Shown here one piece after another: positions 1 through 8,720 of a stretch of 64,000 nucleotides of DNA (positions are counted from its first letter, which is position 1; each line of letters starts with the position of its first letter). The notes beneath the pieces are model-generated. The model worked only from the letters and a program-made list of their open reading frames with translations, had not been told where the DNA came from and ran no database searches. Source of the DNA: Volvox africanus. Taxonomy: Eukaryota > Chlorophyta > Chlorophyceae > Chlamydomonadales > Volvocaceae. The stretch is taken from positions 3,634,001 to 3,698,000 of the forward strand of contig BSDZ01000010.1 of assembly GCA_030268105.1 (NCBI GenBank), in the 5' to 3' direction. Position numbers and translations under genes: made by a program.

Positions 1-1244
1 AAGCTGTGCTCAAATGAACGCGCATACCGACGAGTTCACATAGCGCTTCCCAAAACTTAGACGTGAATTGACCGCCGCGATCGGATATCACATTTTTAGG
101 AACGCCATGCAATCGGACCACATTATCGAAAAATAATCGTGCTGTTTGCTCAGCGGTGCAAGACGAGGTGCAGGGGGCTAAATGAACCATCTTGGTCAAA
201 CGATCGACCATTACGAACACCGAGTCGTATCCCCCCTCAGTTTTGGGCAGCGCGACTACAAAGTCCATAGAAACACTTTCCCACGGGACATCTGGTATAG
301 GTAAAGGTTGTAATAAACCCTGGCCCTTACCGGATAGTGTTTTATTGCGCTGGCATAAACTGCACCTTTGCACAAAGTTTTCCGCATCCTTCACCACGTG
401 CGGCCACCAGAACGAGCGTCGTACCAGCTCTGCCAATCGCGTGCTTCCAGGATGTCCTGCCAACGGGTCCTCGTGGAACCGTGCAAGAATATCGTAGTGC
501 AAAGCATCGTCGTTTGGCACGACAATTTGTGTGGTCGAGCCATCCTGCCGTATCCACAAATCGTTGCGCTTGTGCAAATGTTCCACATTGTTGGGCGAAG
601 CGAACCATGGATCCACTTCATACGCCACCTTGAGTCGCTGCGCAAGGTCCGCTGCTATCGGCACCTCTTGACTGCGCGAACGAGTAACTGGTGCTGCCAA
701 AATTGCAGCATGTAATGATGGATGTCGACTGAGAGCGTCAGCAATATTAATCCTGCCGGCGATATACTCCCATGTACAGTCGAAACGAGACAGATACTCC
801 ATCCACCGGGCTTGTCATCGGTTAAGCGTAGGGACACTCTGCAAGAATGTCAGCGGCTTATGATCAGTCTTCAGCGTAAAAGGGCGGCCCTCGAGGTAAC
901 AACGCCATTCCTTCAAAGCATGTAGAGCTGCCAACAGCTCCTGCTCTCCGGTTGTATATCGGGTCTCCGCACCCAAAAACTTCTTACTTGTGAAGGCGAT
1001 CGGTCGTCCTTCCTGCAACAATACAGCGCCGCTTCCATGCAAGGAAGCATCCGATACAACTTCACCTTATCGATCAAGTCATCAACGCGCGGCAAAGGGT
1101 AGCAATTTTTATTCGTGGTCGCATTCAAGCCCCAATAATCAATGCACATACGCAGCGTCCCATCCTTCTTACCGACAAACAATATCGGAGCCGAATATGG
1201 CAACATGCTGGGCTGAATCATACCCTTTGCGAGCAGATCCCTCA
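1..1244 (-). pseudogene. Distal pol (RT fragment, RNase H, integrase) of decayed family-B gypsy element, minus copy
   Basis: Read on the minus strand, this is the downstream half of the element whose upstream half lies at 8716-12084. The young A element (1245-8715) split them. Visible pieces are an RT stretch with LLAKGM and [14 protein letters not shown] (about 1245-1060), RNase H with [14 protein letters not shown] (about 1042-815), and integrase down to base 1 with [13 protein letters not shown] and [16 protein letters not shown] motifs. The integrase continues beyond the left edge. The RT core, including the YLDD box, is missing: the frame jumps from LIDKVK straight into the RNase H region, about 0.65 kb shorter than in family A. 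Frames are broken repeatedly, so it cannot encode a working polyprotein. Confidence 0.9.
1240..1244. repeat. Target-site duplication CCTCA, left copy, of element A
   Basis: CCTCA directly precedes the TGTTG start of the 5' LTR. The same five bases follow the end of the 3' LTR at 8716-8720. Removing 1245-8715 and one copy rejoins the interrupted family-B pol. Confidence 0.95.
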
Positions 1245-2068
1245 TGTTGTGCTACGGTTCATTTCCCGCCGACGCGTAGGTCGACGCGATCCTACGAGGC
1301 GAAGTGCTTTTGTGATGAACGCATTACATATGACTGAATCTGCATGATATAAATGTATTCGTGTACATTTATATATGCATTTGGCATGTTGTCATTATCC
1401 ATCGCGACATCGCACCATGGCAAATCCGCCTAGCATGCATGAAAGCCCGAAGCATGGAAGTGCGCATTATGCTCGTGCTACGAAACAATAAGTAATATTA
1501 TCTGATATAATATTACTTCATTACAGCACACGTTGAGAGCGCCGCACTCGTCGCGATGCATGCCCTGCAACCGGATATCGTTATCCGGACCCTTGCATCA
1601 TGCGAATGCCGGAAAGGCTTATACGTTGTTACGAGTAGACATCGCCCATACGCAGTAGGGTTGTCACATCTAGGATCGGCCTCCTAATGTGAATCGTACG
1701 GCACTGCGATGCTGCGAGTATAACAGATGCGAGGACGGCTAAGCTAGACAAGACATTCGATACCGGAGAACACTCGTGTGTTCTATATTACTATTTCTAT
1801 ACACTATTCTACTTAGCCCGAGCTAAGCCTGAACTTCGCTAATCACCGCCGCGTGATGATTGCTTGCTTCCGGCGCTGACGGCGATTTCGTCCATTGCAT
1901 CGTCCTGATCCGTAAGACTGTAAGTTATATCTCTCTTCGTCTTGAAGTCTTCCGCTGTCTCTGTTTGCTCTCGCTTGCCTTGCTGTACTTGCAAGTGCTC
2001 GCGCATCGGTGTCGATAGTCTCCAGACGTGCAGATACTTATGAGCAAACGCGAACGAGAGGTACAACA
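1245..2068 (+). repeat. 5' LTR of element A (824 bp)
   Basis: It starts TGTTGTGCTACGG and ends GAGAGGTACAACA. The LTR is rich in short perfect inverted repeats: an 11-bp stem around loop TTCGTG (1347-1357/1364-1374, extended by GCAT/ATGC past a bulged G), a 12-bp stem around CTGAT (1490-1501/1507-1518) and a 7-bp stem around TCGT (1767-1773/1778-1784). Promoter and polyadenylation signals should lie here, but I could not place them. Confidence 0.95.
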
Positions 2069-2071
2069 ATT

Positions 2072-2083
2072 TGGTATCGAGAC
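2072..2083 (+). other. Primer-binding site of element A
   Basis: TGGTATCGAGAC begins three bases after the LTR. TGGTATC is the usual complement of an initiator-Met tRNA 3' end in plant elements, but the following GAGAC differs from the usual AGAGC. The same twelve bases occur in family B (minus strand, 11265-11254), and family C has TGGTATTGAGAC (16719-16730). Confidence 0.75.
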
Positions 2084-2135
2084 AGGTTCGTTGCCTAACT
2101 GTCTCTCTTTGTCTAATCGTAAGACTGTTCTTTCT

Positions 2136-2231
2136 ATGGCAAGTTCCAGCGACGAACCACGAGGACCGCTAGATACTTTGGCCGAAGACCTAGGCCGCGC
2201 CGTTTTGGACGCCGCCGCTTCCGGTTTGTAA
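2136..2231 (+). CDS. Conserved leader ORF of element A, 31 codons, upstream of gag
   Basis: ATG at 2136 opens a 31-residue frame containing PLDTLAEDLGRAVLDAAASG and closed by TAA. Related peptides lie at the same place in family B (minus, about 11200-11112: PLDIIAEELVHAVLDTVASK) and family C (16864-16971 and minus 19452-19345: SLPEELSAAIF, ending TTGL). Conservation of the residues, especially the acidic-alanine helix and the small-residue end before the stop, argues for translation. The stop overlaps a GTAAT or GTGAT sequence in all three families, so this could also be a first gag exon that is spliced onward. Function is unknown. It is too short for domain assignment. Confidence 0.55.
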   Translation: MASSSDEPRGPLDTLAEDLGRAVLDAAASGL

Positions 2232-2289
2232 TTGTTTAATTGCTTTTGCTTAGATTGCTGCACTTGTTGTGTAAGTGTACGCTCTGAGT

Positions 2290-2452
2290 CGCAGGTAATC
2301 TCAGTGCACCGGCATTGCTTGCCGCGGCGACTGAGACCGGCGTTCGTCCGGACCAATTGGCGACTCTCATTGCCCAAACTACGGAGATCAGGACTCAGCT
2401 GGGCAATTACTTGCTGAGTTTGCTGAATCTTCTCAAGAGTACTGTCGGTAGG
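2290..2452 (+). other. Second conserved coding-like leader segment of element A
   Basis: The frame around 2303-2449 reads through TGVRPDQLATLIAQTTEIRT, then LGNYLLSLLNLLKSTVG. The decayed B copy has a counterpart (minus, about 11040-10900) with SNQLEALIAQTTG, then YLPYLLEAYKSTVG after a frameshift. The segment is bounded by a CAG at about 2293 and by GTCG|GTAGGC at about 2450, which look like splice sites. I infer an exon or an in-frame extension of gag. No start codon is needed if it is spliced. Confidence 0.4.
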
Positions 2453-2534
2453 CTCACCGAATCGCTTTGTACTCTTGCCTTTGCGATAGAAGTCGGCTTC
2501 TATTACGCAAAACTAGGGTATCGCTTCGTGCTCC

Positions 2535-3770
2535 ATGTCCGCGGAACACGACGATACGCCGCACACTAGCCTAGCTAGCCAACCCGATTTCGTTGTAGCT
2601 ACTAGAGCGCCGGATAGAGGTCTTGAGACTGTTGGCGCGCGAGCCACTCAAGAGCCCCTTTTCCTTCAGACCCCTGCTCACTTAATTGTGGCGCATTCAG
2701 CAGTGAACACGAATATGGACAACACTGCTGGACCAAGGGTTCTGCCATTACCTCAAGCTCGAGGGCATGATGACATCCCTGAGGTGATGAGATTGTCGAT
2801 TCCCGTTCCTAGGCTCAATATTTCGCTGACCGACAAGACACCAGGGCATAGCATAGCCGATGCAACTCGTGCGTACGTGCGTGACGCTAAAAAGTACCTC
2901 CAAGCTGTTCATGGTGGCGATAATGACGGTATCAGGTGTCTCTTCGTTGGTAACACCCTCGAGGGCGCAGCGAAGGACTGGTATCGCAATTGGACCAACG
3001 CCCGGGGCAGCTATACTTTTGACGAGTTAGTCGCCGCTTTGCTTGCACGATTCGCTACTGAGGTTCAAGCACGCGATGTGGAAGCTCGTAACGCTTTGGC
3101 AGCCGGTAGCTACCACATGCGTCGGGATGAAAATGTACCTGCGTACCAGTCACGCTTCGAAGCACTTGTGACTCCCATTGCTGACCTCACCGAATCTGAG
3201 CGTGTCTTTTGGTTTAGGCGAGGCCTAACGAAACTTTTGGCTAAATGGTGCGCCACTGACTTGGTTGGAGCGCAGATCAAGTCGTATGACGCGTTGGTCG
3301 CTTTTGCTAAGGGCGCGGAGATACGACTTCTTGCCGGCGAGGAAGAAGTCAAGTCTGCCCCTCGTGCAAATGCCGTGCAAGTGCAGGATCCGCTTGGGGA
3401 AGCTGTAGCTCTCGACCAGGACCTCGGCGCGACCCGCCCCACGCCTACTGCCGCGACGCGACGCAGCAACGGGCAGCGCAAGGCGCGCGGGGGCGCTAGC
3501 TCGGGTGTCCGTGGTACAGGAGGAGCAGGTCCGAGCTCGGATCCAGCTAGGAACAGGAAGCGTGGTGGTGCGCCGTCGTCGGCAGCCGCACAGCGTTCCG
3601 ACCCCAACGCAAAGCGTACTCGTACGGACGACACATTTATGCCAAAATGGAATTGCAATCGTTCCGAATTCGAGCGTCGAAAATTGGCCAACGTTTGTCT
3701 ACGGTGTGCGGAGAGCCATTCTACGAAGGATTGCCCTCTAATGCCGCCGTTTGTACCTCAGCCGAAATAG
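2535..3770 (+). CDS. gag: Gag polyprotein of element A (411 aa, ends at in-frame UAG)
   Basis: This is the structural protein of the virus-like particle. The middle part (residues about 100-260) has the retrotransposon gag signature: an LFVGNTLEGAAKDWYRNW-like stretch, FDELVAALLARF, and YQSRFEALVTPIADLTESER. The C-terminal third is basic and rich in R, G, A and S, as expected for RNA binding. It ends with one zinc knuckle, CLRCAESHSTKDC, whose spacing is C-X2-C-X3-H-X4-C, one residue shorter than the usual CCHC box. The start at 2535 is the first ATG in frame; real translation may begin upstream if the leader segments are joined. The TAG stop at 3768-3770 is in the same frame as pol. Confidence 0.92.
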   Translation: MSAEHDDTPHTSLASQPDFVVATRAPDRGLETVGARATQEPLFLQTPAHLIVAHSAVNTNMDNTAGPRVLPLPQARGHDDIPEVMRLSIPVPRLNISLTDKTPGHSIADATRAYVRDAKKYLQAVHGGDNDGIRCLFVGNTLEGAAKDWYRNWTNARGSYTFDELVAALLARFATEVQARDVEARNALAAGSYHMRRDENVPAYQSRFEALVTPIADLTESERVFWFRRGLTKLLAKWCATDLVGAQIKSYDALVAFAKGAEIRLLAGEEEVKSAPRANAVQVQDPLGEAVALDQDLGATRPTPTAATRRSNGQRKARGGASSGVRGTGGAGPSSDPARNRKRGGAPSSAAAQRSDPNAKRTRTDDTFMPKWNCNRSEFERRKLANVCLRCAESHSTKDCPLMPPFVPQPK

Positions 3771-3809
3771 GGGCTTGCCCGGGTTCCTGTGGAGGGGGCA
3801 CCACCCGGG
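3768..3809 (+). promoter_or_regulatory. Putative gag-pol stop-codon readthrough element (UAG + stem-loop)
   Basis: The gag stop TAG (3768-3770) is followed in the same frame by pol. After a 7-nt spacer, CCCGGGT (3778-3784) pairs perfectly with ACCCGGG (3803-3809) across the 18-nt loop TCCTGTGGAGGGGGCACC. UAG followed by G plus a nearby downstream structure is the layout known from gammaretroviral readthrough. Family B keeps UAG, an 18-nt loop and the 7-bp stem with changed but still pairing bases (see 9882-9924). I did not find the classic TMV-type CAR-YYA context. Confidence 0.7.
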
Positions 3810-6800
3810 ATTTCTGAACTAACGCGTGGTCGGTGGTCATCCTTACGGCCAGCCGTTAAGGCATTGTTGCCTTGTGTACTTGGACACATCGAGCGAGTCA
3901 TTGCGCGACGCATCACGCTTGACGGACGCACGGGACTTCTCTGCTTCGACCCGTTGTGTAATTTGTTTACACCTCGCCGTCCCCTGTCGTCTATCGATCT
4001 GTCTAACCACGTGGTTTTGTTCATCCCCTCGTCTCTGCGTGAGATGTCGGAACAGTTGGCCATATACAGGAGATGTAGGCGTCAATATCCAGGCACTGCC
4101 GCATGTGTATTACTCCCTGCTTTCTGTCGGCGCAAGGCAGAGGCATTGTTAAGGGGTATGCGGCATGTCCACCGGTTCGAGCCGGGCACCGTTTTGTTTA
4201 ATGGTGTGGATCGGGAGGGTACGCTGGCTCCGTGGCCACACCTATCCTACTCGGTTGACGTTTGGTACGAAGCTCCTGATGGGGGTGCCGTTGGTTACGG
4301 ACCCGCCTTAAGTGCACTGACGTTGTCTGCTGGGCAGTCGCTCGTAGATAACCGTGTCCCTGTGGTTCAGATCGGTTTGAATGGCCGTACTCTGAAGGCA
4401 CTTGTTGACACCGGTGCCAGCGACGACTTCATCTCTGTCGCAGAGGTGAATGCGCTGGGGTTGTCCCCAGAGTCGTCTGATTGTCCACAGGTTACCCTTG
4501 CTGACGGGGGTAAGCATCCCATCGTGGGCAGGATTACCCTTAGCCTATCGTTAGGCCCTTTGCGTGCTGTGACCCGGCCGTACGTGCTGCAGGGCTTAGC
4601 AGAGACTGCACCATACATAATGGGGTCGTCGACATTACGACAGTACCGCGCGCGCATCGACATGGAGACCGCAACCCTGCATATGTGCAAGGGTACTCTG
4701 TCGATTAAGGTACCTTTCCTGTCGTTCGAACATGTCACACCAAAGGAGGGCGAAACTGAGGCGGTGCCTATGGTTAATTTCGCTGTGACCGCAATGGCCA
4801 CGCGAATCGAACCAGAGCTAGTCGGGCGTAAGGAGGCCGTCCGTTTGTTACGGAAGGGTGCCCACGGACTGCTTTTAAGGCCGCGGGTGAGCTGTTGTGT
4901 CACCACCGCGCAGATTTCTGCGGATCCTGAGGTTGAGGCCCTACTGTCGCAGTATGAGGACGTCTTTAAAGATATCCCTGGCCTACCACCTATGCGTCCT
5001 GTTGATCACACAATCCCTCTCATGCCTGGAGCGCAGCCTACAGCCCGGCCAATGTACAGGTTGAGTCCATTGGAGCTGGACGAGGTAAAGCGCCAGGTGA
5101 CGGATTTGCTCGCGAAGGGTATGATACGCCCCAGCACATCCCCGTTTTCTGCACCGATTTTGTTTGTCGGTAAGAAGGATGGGACCTTGCGCATGTGCAT
5201 TGATTACCGGGGGTTAAATGCGAATACGGTGAAAAATCGCTACCCTTTGCCACGCGTTGACGACCTGTTGGATAAGCTGAAGGGCTCGGCTTATTTTTCC
5301 TCAATTGACTTACAACAGGGCTACAATCAGATTCGCATCGCTGCCTCTGATATCCCGAAAACCGCTTTTCGGACGCCCTTCGGTCACTTTGAGTATACGG
5401 TCCTATCATTTGGTTTGACTAATGCCCCTGCGACGTTTCAGGCGGTTATGGACCGAATGTTTAGGCCGTTTATCGACAGGTTCGTTGTTTGCTACCTGGA
5501 TGACATCTTGGTATATTCTAAGACGCGCGAGGAGCACTTGGAGCATCTTCGGCTCGTGCTCGACGTTATGAGGCGGGAGCAATTGTTTGCTAAACGCGCC
5601 AAATGCTTTTGGGCGCAGCCTCAGGTGGAATATTTGGGCCACATTGTGTCGGCCACCGGTGTGAAGATGGACCCGCGGAAGGTCGCCGTGGTTCGCGATT
5701 GGCCCGCGCCTCAGAACCTCACGGAGCTGCGTAAGTTCCTTGGCTTGACCAATTATTTCCGAAAGTTCATTGAAAAATATTCCATCATTGCGGCCCCGCT
5801 TACTAACTTAACTCGCAAAGGCGTTTTCGTTTCGCTCGAGTCGTGGACGTCGCAATGCCAGCGGGCATTCGAAGAGCTCAAACGAATTATTGCCGAAGAT
5901 GTCACCCTTGCATTCCCTGATTACTCGTTGCCATTTCGTGTTGAGGTAGTGTCTGATGCCTCAATATTTGGAAGCGGCGCTGTGTTGTTACAGGAAGGGC
6001 GACCGATCGCCTTCACGAGTAAGAAGTTTTCTGGTGCGGAGATTCGCTACACCACCGGGGAACAGGAGCTTCTGGCCGTGCTGCATGCTTTAAAGGAATG
6101 GCGCTGTTACCTCGAGGGACGCCCGTTTACTTTAAAGACTGACCATAAGCCCCTAACGTTTTTGCAAAGCGTTCCGACGTTGAACCGCCGTCAAGCTAGG
6201 TGGATGGAATATCTAGCTAGGTTCAACTGCACCTGGGAGTATATTTCTGGTAAATTGAATATTGCCGATGCTCTCAGTCGACATCCGTCGCTACACGCTG
6301 CAATTTTGGCAGCGCCCGTCGTGCGGCCGCGTAGCGAGGAGGTTCCGATCGCGACGGACCTCGCGGAGCGGTTGAAGGTTGCCTACAGCGCAGACGCCTG
6401 GTTCGCGGACCCGGCTAATGTAGAAAACCTTCGCAAGCAGAATGGCCTTTGGCTACGGACGGAGGGTGCAGCTACGCAAATCGTCGTTCCGAACGACGAC
6501 GCGCTACGCTACGACATCCTTGCGCGGTTCCATGAGGACCCGTTAGCAGGACACCCTGGTAGCAAGCGATTGATCGACTTGGTGCAACGTTCCTTTTGGT
6601 GGCCTCGTTTGGCTAAGGATGCGGTGAACTTCGTCCAGACATGCAGTCTGTGCCAGCGCAATAAGGCTTTGTCCGGTAAGGGCCATGGGTTGTTGCAACC
6701 GTTGCCTGTCCCGGATGCGCCTTGGGAAAGTGTTTCCATGGACTTCGTAGTCGCGCTGCCCAAAACTGAGGGGGGATACGATGCGGTGTTCGTAATGGTC

Positions 6801-7832
6801 GATCGTCTGACTAAGATGGTTCACCTAGCACCATGCACATCATCCTGCACGGCTGAGCAAACCGCACGTTTGTTTTTCGATAATGTGGTTCGGTTACACG
6901 GGATTCCCAAAAATGTGATCTCGGACCGCGGTGGACAGTTCACGTCTAAGTTTTGGGAAGCGCTCTGCAAACTAGTTGGCATGCGCGTCAACCTGAGCAC
7001 GGCGTATCACCCGCAGACTGATGGTCAAACCGAACGCACAAACCGCACGTTGGGTGATATGTTGCGCAATTATGCTGGTCGCACACCACTTGTTTGGGAT
7101 ACATATTTGACTGCGGCAGAATTTGCGCTTAACAACGCTGTTAACCGCTCTACAGGCAAAAGTCCGTTCTTTCTTAACTACGGGTTTCATCCCGCGCTAC
7201 CCGTGTGGCGTGAGTTGGAAGTGAACGTGCCTGCTGCTAAACTTTTTGCCAAGTCTTTTATGTCCCGAATCACAGACGCGAAGTCGTGTTTGGACGCGGC
7301 GCAGCAACGAACGACAGAATACTACAACAAATCCAAGCAGGATGTGACGTTTTCGGAAGGGCAACTCGTGTTGCTAAGCACCAAGAACTTGCGTTCCTTG
7401 GCCGACGGATCCCGAAAACTCTTACCCCGCTGGATTGGTCCGTATCCTGTCATGCGCATGGTTGGGAATGTGGCTGTGGAGCTTGCATTGCCCGCTGATA
7501 TGCCCATTCACCCCACGTTTCACGTATCGCTTGTTCGTCCGTATCGTGGTACGGAACCCGTCCCTGAGCCTGCTAACGCCCCCACAGCGATCGAACCAGT
7601 TCCCGAGACCTGGATCGCTGGTAAACAGAAGTTTTACGATGTGGAGCGGGTGTTAGATTATCGCGCGCGTCGTGTGGGCCGACACCGACGTAAGCGAACA
7701 GTACACGAGTACTTGGTTAAGTGGACAGGGTATACCGACGAGCACAACTCATGGGAACCGGCACGCAACTTCTCACAGGACATGAAACCCCTGCTCGAAG
7801 AAGCCCGCAAACGTGCCACGCAAGCCCAATGA
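3771..7832 (+). CDS. pol: Pol polyprotein of element A: unassigned N-domain, protease, RT, RNase H, integrase, chromodomain
   Basis: The frame is open from the gag stop to TGA at 7830-7832, and no ATG precedes the protease, so expression as Gag-Pol is expected. In order: an unassigned domain of about 190 residues (around 3890-4300: [39 protein letters not shown]); aspartic protease DTGAS at 4407-4421; RT with [13 protein letters not shown] and YLDD at 5493-5504; RNase H with VSDAS and TDHKPL; integrase with the HHCC zinc finger ([10 protein letters not shown] to CSLCQRNK) and DDE residues in MDFV, SDRGGQF and DGQTERTNR. It ends with a chromodomain ([10 protein letters not shown], then [21 protein letters not shown]), with a basic insert between its first strands. 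Chromodomains guide insertion toward modified histones in this clade. All catalytic residues are present. Confidence 0.95.
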   Translation, partial: GLARVPVEGAPPGISELTRGRWSSLRPAVKALLPCVLGHIERVIARRITLDGRTGLLCFDPLCNLFTPRRPLSSIDLSNHVVLFIPSSLREMSEQLAIYRRCRRQYPGTAACVLLPAFCRRKAEALLRGMRHVHRFEPGTVLFNGVDREGTLAPWPHLSYSVDVWYEAPDGGAVGYGPALSALTLSAGQSLVDNRVPVVQIGLNGRTLKALVDTGASDDFISVAEVNALGLSPESSDCPQVTLADGGKHPIVGRITLSLSLGPLRAVTRPYVLQGLAETAPYIMGSSTLRQYRARIDMETATLHMCKGTLSIKVPFLSFEHVTPKEGETEAVPMVNFAVTAMATRIEPELVGRKEAVRLLRKGAHGLLLRPRVSCCVTTAQISADPEVEALLSQYEDVFKDIPGLPPMRPVDHTIPLMPGAQPTARPMYRLSPLELDEVKRQVTDLLAKGMIRPSTSPFSAPILFVGKKDGTLRMCIDYRGLNANTVKNRYPLPRVDDLLDKLKGSAYFSSIDLQQGYNQIRIAASDIPKTAFRTPFGHFEYTVLSFGLTNAPATFQAVMDRMFRPFIDRFVVCYLDDILVYSKTREEHLEHLRLVLDVMRREQLFAKRAKCFWAQPQVEYLGHIVSATGVKMDPRKVAVVRDWPAPQNLTELRKFLGLTNYFRKFIEKYSIIAAPLTNLTRKGVFVSLESWTSQCQRAFEELKRIIAEDVTLAFPDYSLPFRVEVVSDASIFGSGAVLLQEGRPIAFTSKKFSGAEIRYTTGEQELLAVLHALKEWRCYLEGRPFTLKTDHKPLTFLQSVPTLNRRQARWMEYLARFNCTWEYISGKLNIADALSRHPSLHAAILAAPVVRPRSEEVPIATDLAERLKVAYSADAWFADPANVENLRKQNGLWLRTEGAATQIVVPNDDALRYDILARFHEDPLAGHPGSKRLIDLVQRSFWWPRLAKDAVNFVQTCSLCQRNKALSGKGHGLLQPLPVPDAPWESVSMDFVVALPKTEGGYDAVFVMVDRLTKMVHLAPCTSSCTAEQTARLFFDNVVRLHGIPKNVISDRGGQFTSKFWEALCKLVGMRVNLSTAYHPQTDGQTERTNRTLGDMLRNYAGRTPLVWDTYLTAAEFALNNAVNRSTGKSPFFLNYGFHPALPVWRELEVNVPAAKLFAKSFMSRITDAKSCLDAAQQRTTEYYNKSKQDVTFSEGQLVLLSTKNLRSLADGSRKLLPRWIGPYPVMRMVGNVAVELALPADMPIHPTFHVSLVRPYRGTEPVPEPANAPTAIEPVPETWIAGKQKFYDVERVLDYRARRVGRHRRKRTVHEYLVKWTGYTDEHNSWEPARNFSQDMKPLLEEARKRATQAQ

Positions 7833-7876
7833 CCTCTGCAGTCGATGCTGTATGATGCAGCGAGGACGCTGCATAC

Positions 7877-7887
7877 GGGAGGGGGGA
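7877..7887 (+). other. Polypurine tract of element A
   Basis: A run of G and A lies four bases before the 3' LTR (TAAT then TGTTG). This is where plus-strand DNA synthesis would be primed. The same arrangement occurs in family B (about 14423-14433) and family C (23087-23096). Confidence 0.85.
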
Positions 7888-7891
7888 TAAT

Positions 7892-8715
7892 TGTTGTGCT
7901 ACGGTTCATTTCCCGCCGACGCGTAGGTCGACGCGATCCTACGAGGCGAAGTGCTTTTGTGATGAACGCATTACATATGACTGAATCTGCATGATATAAA
8001 TGTATTCGTGTACATTTATATATGCATTTGGCATGTTGTCATTATCCATCGCGACATCGCACCATGGCAAATCCGCCTAGCATGCATGAAAGCCCGAAGC
8101 ATGGAAGTGCGCATTATGCTCGTGCTACGAAACAATAAGTAATATTATCTGATATAATATTACTTCATTACAGCACACGTTGAGAGCGCCGCACTCGTCG
8201 CGATGCATGCCCTGCAACCGGATATCGTTATCCGGACCCTTGCATCATGCGAATGCCGGAAAGGCTTATACGTTGTTACGAGTAGACATCGCCCATACGC
8301 AGTAGGGTTGTCACATCTAGGATCGGCCTCCTAATGTGAATCGTACGGCACTGCGATGCTGCGAGTATAACAGATGCGAGGACGGCTAAGCTAGACAAGA
8401 CATTCGATACCGGAGAACACTCGTGTGTTCTATATTACTATTTCTATACACTATTCTACTTAGCCCGAGCTAAGCCTGAACTTCGCTAATCACCGCCGCG
8501 TGATGATTGCTTGCTTCCGGCGCTGACGGCGATTTCGTCCATTGCATCGTCCTGATCCGTAAGACTGTAAGTTATATCTCTCTTCGTCTTGAAGTCTTCC
8601 GCTGTCTCTGTTTGCTCTCGCTTGCCTTGCTGTACTTGCAAGTGCTCGCGCATCGGTGTCGATAGTCTCCAGACGTGCAGATACTTATGAGCAAACGCGA
8701 ACGAGAGGTACAACA
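7892..8715 (+). repeat. 3' LTR of element A (824 bp)
   Basis: It appears identical to 1245-2068 throughout. It ends GTACAACA and is followed by the second CCTCA target duplication. Confidence 0.95.
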
Positions 8716-8720
8716 CCTCA
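8716..8720. repeat. Target-site duplication CCTCA, right copy, of element A
   Basis: It matches 1240-1244. On the minus strand these bases belong to family-B pol, just upstream of the LLAKGM motif of RT. Confidence 0.95.

Larger units (their letters stand above)
1245..8715 (+). mobile_element. Full-length Ty3/gypsy chromovirus (family A), 7471 bp, apparently intact
   Basis: The element has 824-bp LTRs starting TG and ending CA, a tRNA primer-binding site, a short leader ORF, gag (2535-3770), pol (3771-7832; protease, RT, RNase H, integrase, chromodomain), a polypurine tract and a 3' LTR. A perfect 5-bp target duplication flanks it. The two LTRs look identical at a constant offset of 6647 bases, which is known to mean recent insertion because both LTRs are copied from one template. 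Both large ORFs are free of frameshifts. The only interruption is one in-frame TAG between gag and pol, which I read as a readthrough signal rather than decay. The copy may be mobile. Confidence 0.95.

Noticed and set aside
1839..2377. Minus-strand frames in the LTR and leader of element A
   Set aside because: They run antisense to the retrotransposon and repeat in the 3' LTR only because the LTRs are identical.
3768..3770. Reassigned UAG codon (alternative nuclear code as in some green algae)
   Set aside because: The b561 gene ends with TAG at a family-typical length and TAA/TGA close other genes, so UAG acts as a stop here. Readthrough is the simpler explanation.
3768..3770. The TAG as a simple disabling mutation of element A
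   Set aside because: Element A is otherwise intact with identical LTRs, and family B has UAG at the same place with a covarying stem.
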